A stretch of 24,251 bases of DNA from JBBKXP01 sp038251315. Its GTDB lineage: Bacteria; Pseudomonadota; Alphaproteobacteria; Rhodobacterales; Rhodobacteraceae. The stretch is from NCBI GenBank assembly GCA_038251315.1, contig JBBSBK010000047.1, positions 1-24,251 on the forward strand, given 5' to 3'. The position numbers were made by a program, and so were the translations under genes. Under the pieces are notes generated by a model. That model did not search any database. It had not been told where the DNA came from and saw only the letters and a program-made list of their open reading frames with translations. Below, piece after piece: positions 22,559-24,251 of the stretch. Position 1 is the stretch's first letter. Each line of letters starts with the position of its first letter.

Positions 22559-22963
22559 ATGGCAATGATCCAACTCATCTATTCCTCGCGCCCCTTTGGG
22601 TTCGACAGTGCCACCCTCGCCAGTATTCTGGTGACGGCGCGTGAATGGAACGCCCGCGACGATATCACCGGGGCGCTGATCTGCCGCGCCGATCTGTATC
22701 TGCAACTGCTCGAGGGGCCGCAGGCGGCGGTCGATGCGGCTTACGTGCGGATCGCGCGGGACGACCGCCATTTGGAAGTCACCGAACTGGTCCGCCGCGA
22801 TATCGAAACGCGCATGTTTCCGACATGGGCGATGCTGGACGATCCGGCGCGAAGCTGGATGTGGACGCAGGAACAGGTGGCGGACGGCGCGGTCGAGGCG
22901 GCATCAAAGGACGAATTCATCGCGATCTTCGAACGGCTGGGGCGCGAGGTCGTTAAGACCTGA
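22559..22963 (+). CDS. Short BLUF-domain blue-light sensor
   Basis: A 134-residue protein made of one BLUF domain and a short C-terminal helix. It binds FAD and signals through rearranged hydrogen bonds. The photoactive residues are all found: Tyr8 in IYSS, Asn31 in WNARDDITG, Gln49 in YLQLLEGP, and Trp90 and Met92 in MFPTWAM (AppA Y21, N45, Q63, W104, M106). There is no attached output domain, so it must act through a partner or by oligomerisation. CAAGG lies 9 bases before the first ATG. It stands 67 bases after polA and 71 bases before a PNPOx-like gene. Confidence 0.93.
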   Translation: MAMIQLIYSSRPFGFDSATLASILVTAREWNARDDITGALICRADLYLQLLEGPQAAVDAAYVRIARDDRHLEVTELVRRDIETRMFPTWAMLDDPARSWMWTQEQVADGAVEAASKDEFIAIFERLGREVVKT

Positions 22964-23034
22964 CCACCCCCCCGATTTGGAACGAACCGCGCCGTCCGGT
23001 GTTGACCCCCGAACCCAATCAGGAGCAACACAAG

Positions 23035-23517
23035 ATGAGCGATCACAAACAGGAATTCTGGGACCGGCTGGGCGACGTGCAGGCCGGTATGCTCGGCACC
23101 GATCAGGACGACATGCTGGTGCCGATGTCGCCCAATCTGCGCGACGGCGGCAAGGATGGTCAGATCTGGTTCATCACCGCCAGGGGCACCGATATTGTCA
23201 CCCACCTCGAGGCAGGCGCAAAGCAATCGCGCCTAATCGTCGCCGACGCCAAATCAGGGCTTTACGCCCATATCAAAGGCGACATGGAAATATCGAACGA
23301 GCGCGCCGTGCTTGACGATATCTGGGGCCCAGTTGCCGCGTCATGGTTCGACGATGGCAAGGACGACCCCGACCTGCGCCTTGTTCGCTTCACCCCCCGC
23401 ATGGCCGAAGTATCGGGAAGCACCACCAGTGCGGTCAAATTCTTTTTCGAAACCGCCAAGGCCAATCTGACTGGGGCAAAGCCGAACGAAGGCTGGCACG
23501 ATACGTTGACGTTCTGA
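23035..23517 (+). CDS. PNPOx-like general stress protein
   Basis: A 160-residue split-barrel flavin-binding protein of the general-stress-protein-26 type. Landmarks are EFWDRLGDVQAGMLGT at the N terminus, GQIWFITARGTDIVTHL and SGLYAHIKGDMEIS in the barrel, then LDDIWGPVAASWF. Such proteins resemble pyridoxamine-phosphate oxidase but generally bind FMN or F420 without making PLP. AGGAG 9 bases before the ATG sets the start at 23035 rather than the in-frame 22999. It follows a blue-light sensor gene by 71 bases; a shared link to light or oxidative stress is only a guess. Confidence 0.9.
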   Translation: MSDHKQEFWDRLGDVQAGMLGTDQDDMLVPMSPNLRDGGKDGQIWFITARGTDIVTHLEAGAKQSRLIVADAKSGLYAHIKGDMEISNERAVLDDIWGPVAASWFDDGKDDPDLRLVRFTPRMAEVSGSTTSAVKFFFETAKANLTGAKPNEGWHDTLTF

Positions 23518-23790
23518 CCCAGATAGGTCCGGCGAAGTATCGCGGTAGACAGCAGTTAAGCGGGTTTCAGCGGCCCCAATTTTGCCTATATGCTGCGCGT
23601 TTCGCCTGTCATAACGTGGAGCGCGCAAAACTTCTTTCAGGGCAGTTATCGTTCTGGTTGTTCTTTGTTTCGGGCGGCATTGGCAAGGGATCGTATTTCT
23701 GTGAACACGGACGGCTGGATCCCGAAACCGAAGACGCCTGTGTCAGCGCAGCAGGGCCCAGTCAGCACGCGACGTATCGCAGAGTCAGTC
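23518..23790. other. Non-coding stretch without assigned function
   Basis: Between the PNPOx-like gene and the exporter remnant I see no ribosome-binding site with a family-like reading frame, no hairpin with a U tract and no tRNA. Base composition is less GC-rich than the flanking genes around 23560-23720, which fits a degenerating region. Open frames here look random. Confidence 0.5.
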
Positions 23791-24035
23791 GGAGACTTGG
23801 GCATGGGGATGGTGTTCGTGCCGATGTCGACGCTGGCGTTCGAACGGATTACGGCGGCACTGCAGGTCGAGGCATCGAGGCAGTACGGCCTCACCCGGCA
23901 GTCGGGGGTCATCCATGCATCGCCGTCGTGTGTGCGGTTCTGGAGTGCAAAATCGCCACCGCGGTCGCGCTCCTCGCCCTCGTCATCGTCAAGCGCCGAC
24001 TGGCACGCGGCAAGGCCGGGCCGGTCGGGCACTAA
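23791..24035 (+). pseudogene. Remnant of a DHA2/EmrB-type MFS exporter
   Basis: In one frame, 23791-about 23905 reads LGMGMVFVPMSTLAF, then an acidic-basic turn (LQVEASRQYGLTRQSG), which resembles the conserved loop of EmrB-type drug exporters (G-x-G-F-V-F-V-P-L-S-T-x-A-F ... E-G-x-x-L-x-x-L-x-R-x-x-G-x-S). The next frame then gives CIAVVCAVLE and IATAVALLALVIVKRRLARG to a TAA at 24035, like a last membrane helix with a basic tail. This fits an exporter gene that lost its front, has a frameshift near 23905 and an internal deletion. No start codon or intact frame of normal length (about 500 residues) exists. Resemblance is by eye only. Confidence 0.5.
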
Positions 24036-24044
24036 GGTCGGAAC

Positions 24045-24251
24045 TTAGTTGACGGCTGTGCCTTCAACCAGATTGGCGTCCGATACCGGCGCCTTGGCGA
24101 TCTCGATCCGGCGCGGCTTCAGGGCTTCGGGGACTTCGCGCACAAGGTCGATGTGCAGCATGCCGTCGGTATGGGCAGCCCCGGTGACCCGAACGTGGTC
24201 GGCAAGATGAAACCGGCGTTCGAATGCGCGGGTGGCGATGCCGCGATGCAG
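24045..24251 (-). CDS. Small heat-shock protein Hsp20/IbpA family, 5' end missing
   Basis: The last 68 residues of an α-crystallin-type chaperone; the start lies beyond the right edge. It reads RGIATRAFERRFHLADHVRV, then a strand with GMLHIDLVREVPEALKPRRIEI, the end of the α-crystallin domain in IbpA-like proteins, and a short tail ending VEGTAVN. It would hold unfolding proteins for later refolding. It converges on the decayed exporter. No terminator was seen after its stop. Confidence 0.9.
   Translation of the reverse strand: MHRGIATRAFERRFHLADHVRVTGAAHTDGMLHIDLVREVPEALKPRRIEIAKAPVSDANLVEGTAVN

Noticed and set aside
23590..24048. 152-codon open frame as an intact gene
   Set aside because: Only a short internal part resembles a transporter; both ends are Ser/Arg-rich out-of-frame sequence and there is no ribosome-binding site.

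Overview
The window is about 24 kb of GC-rich, densely packed chromosome from an alphaproteobacterium, most likely a marine Rhodobacterales/Roseobacter-group species. The grounds are the ATP synthase F0 operon atpI-B-E-F'-F standing apart from the F1 genes and carrying a b' subunit, the TrmD N-terminal extension, the GT14/DUF5928-type glycosyltransferase, and the promoter style (CTTGACT, 17-base spacer, TAG-rich -10). No rRNA, tRNA, CRISPR array, transposase or phage gene was seen. Most of it is core genome with a few accessory insertions.

Positions 1-5546, all on the minus strand, form a translation and protein-targeting block read as ffh - GNAT - GNAT - chorismate mutase - rpsP - 47-residue membrane peptide - rimM - sulfotransferase - trmD, the last running off the left edge. 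Most junctions are 4- or 8-base stop/start overlaps, so the genes are probably translationally coupled. Two members are not standard for the rpsP-rimM-trmD operon: a PAPS-type sulfotransferase between rimM and trmD, and the small membrane peptide before rimM. Upstream of ffh a recognisable promoter leads into about 90 bases of structured RNA ending in a strong intrinsic terminator, which is a small RNA or attenuating leader.

Positions 5882-10909 hold a LysR regulator coupled to an EamA-type transporter, a convergent ArsR regulator with a palindromic operator, and then the F0 ATP synthase operon with its promoter, an intercistronic hairpin after atpE and a terminator. Positions 10920-12471 (minus strand) hold a FadR-type GntR regulator with a likely autoregulatory operator and an OmpA-type lipoprotein with a terminator. 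Positions 12600-15169 hold a DNA-repair pair transcribed divergently (Ada-like AraC/methyltransferase fusion and endonuclease III) and an adenosine-kinase-type sugar kinase coupled to nth.

Positions 15135-18914 look like a small cell-surface glycan locus: an unrecognised protein with an N-terminal GSAPN motif, a decayed DUF3052-type gene with three lesions, a sulfotransferase, and divergently a large GT14-type glycosyltransferase. Positions 18923-23517 (plus strand) hold a HIT hydrolase, a zinc-finger protein of the NDUFS6/zf-CHCC type, DNA polymerase I with active-looking proofreading, a short BLUF blue-light sensor and a PNPOx-like stress protein. A gene-poor stretch (23518-24044) contains what looks like the remnant of a DHA2/EmrB drug exporter, and the window ends in the C-terminal part of a small heat-shock protein on the minus strand.

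All functions are read from motifs and gene order; no database search was possible.
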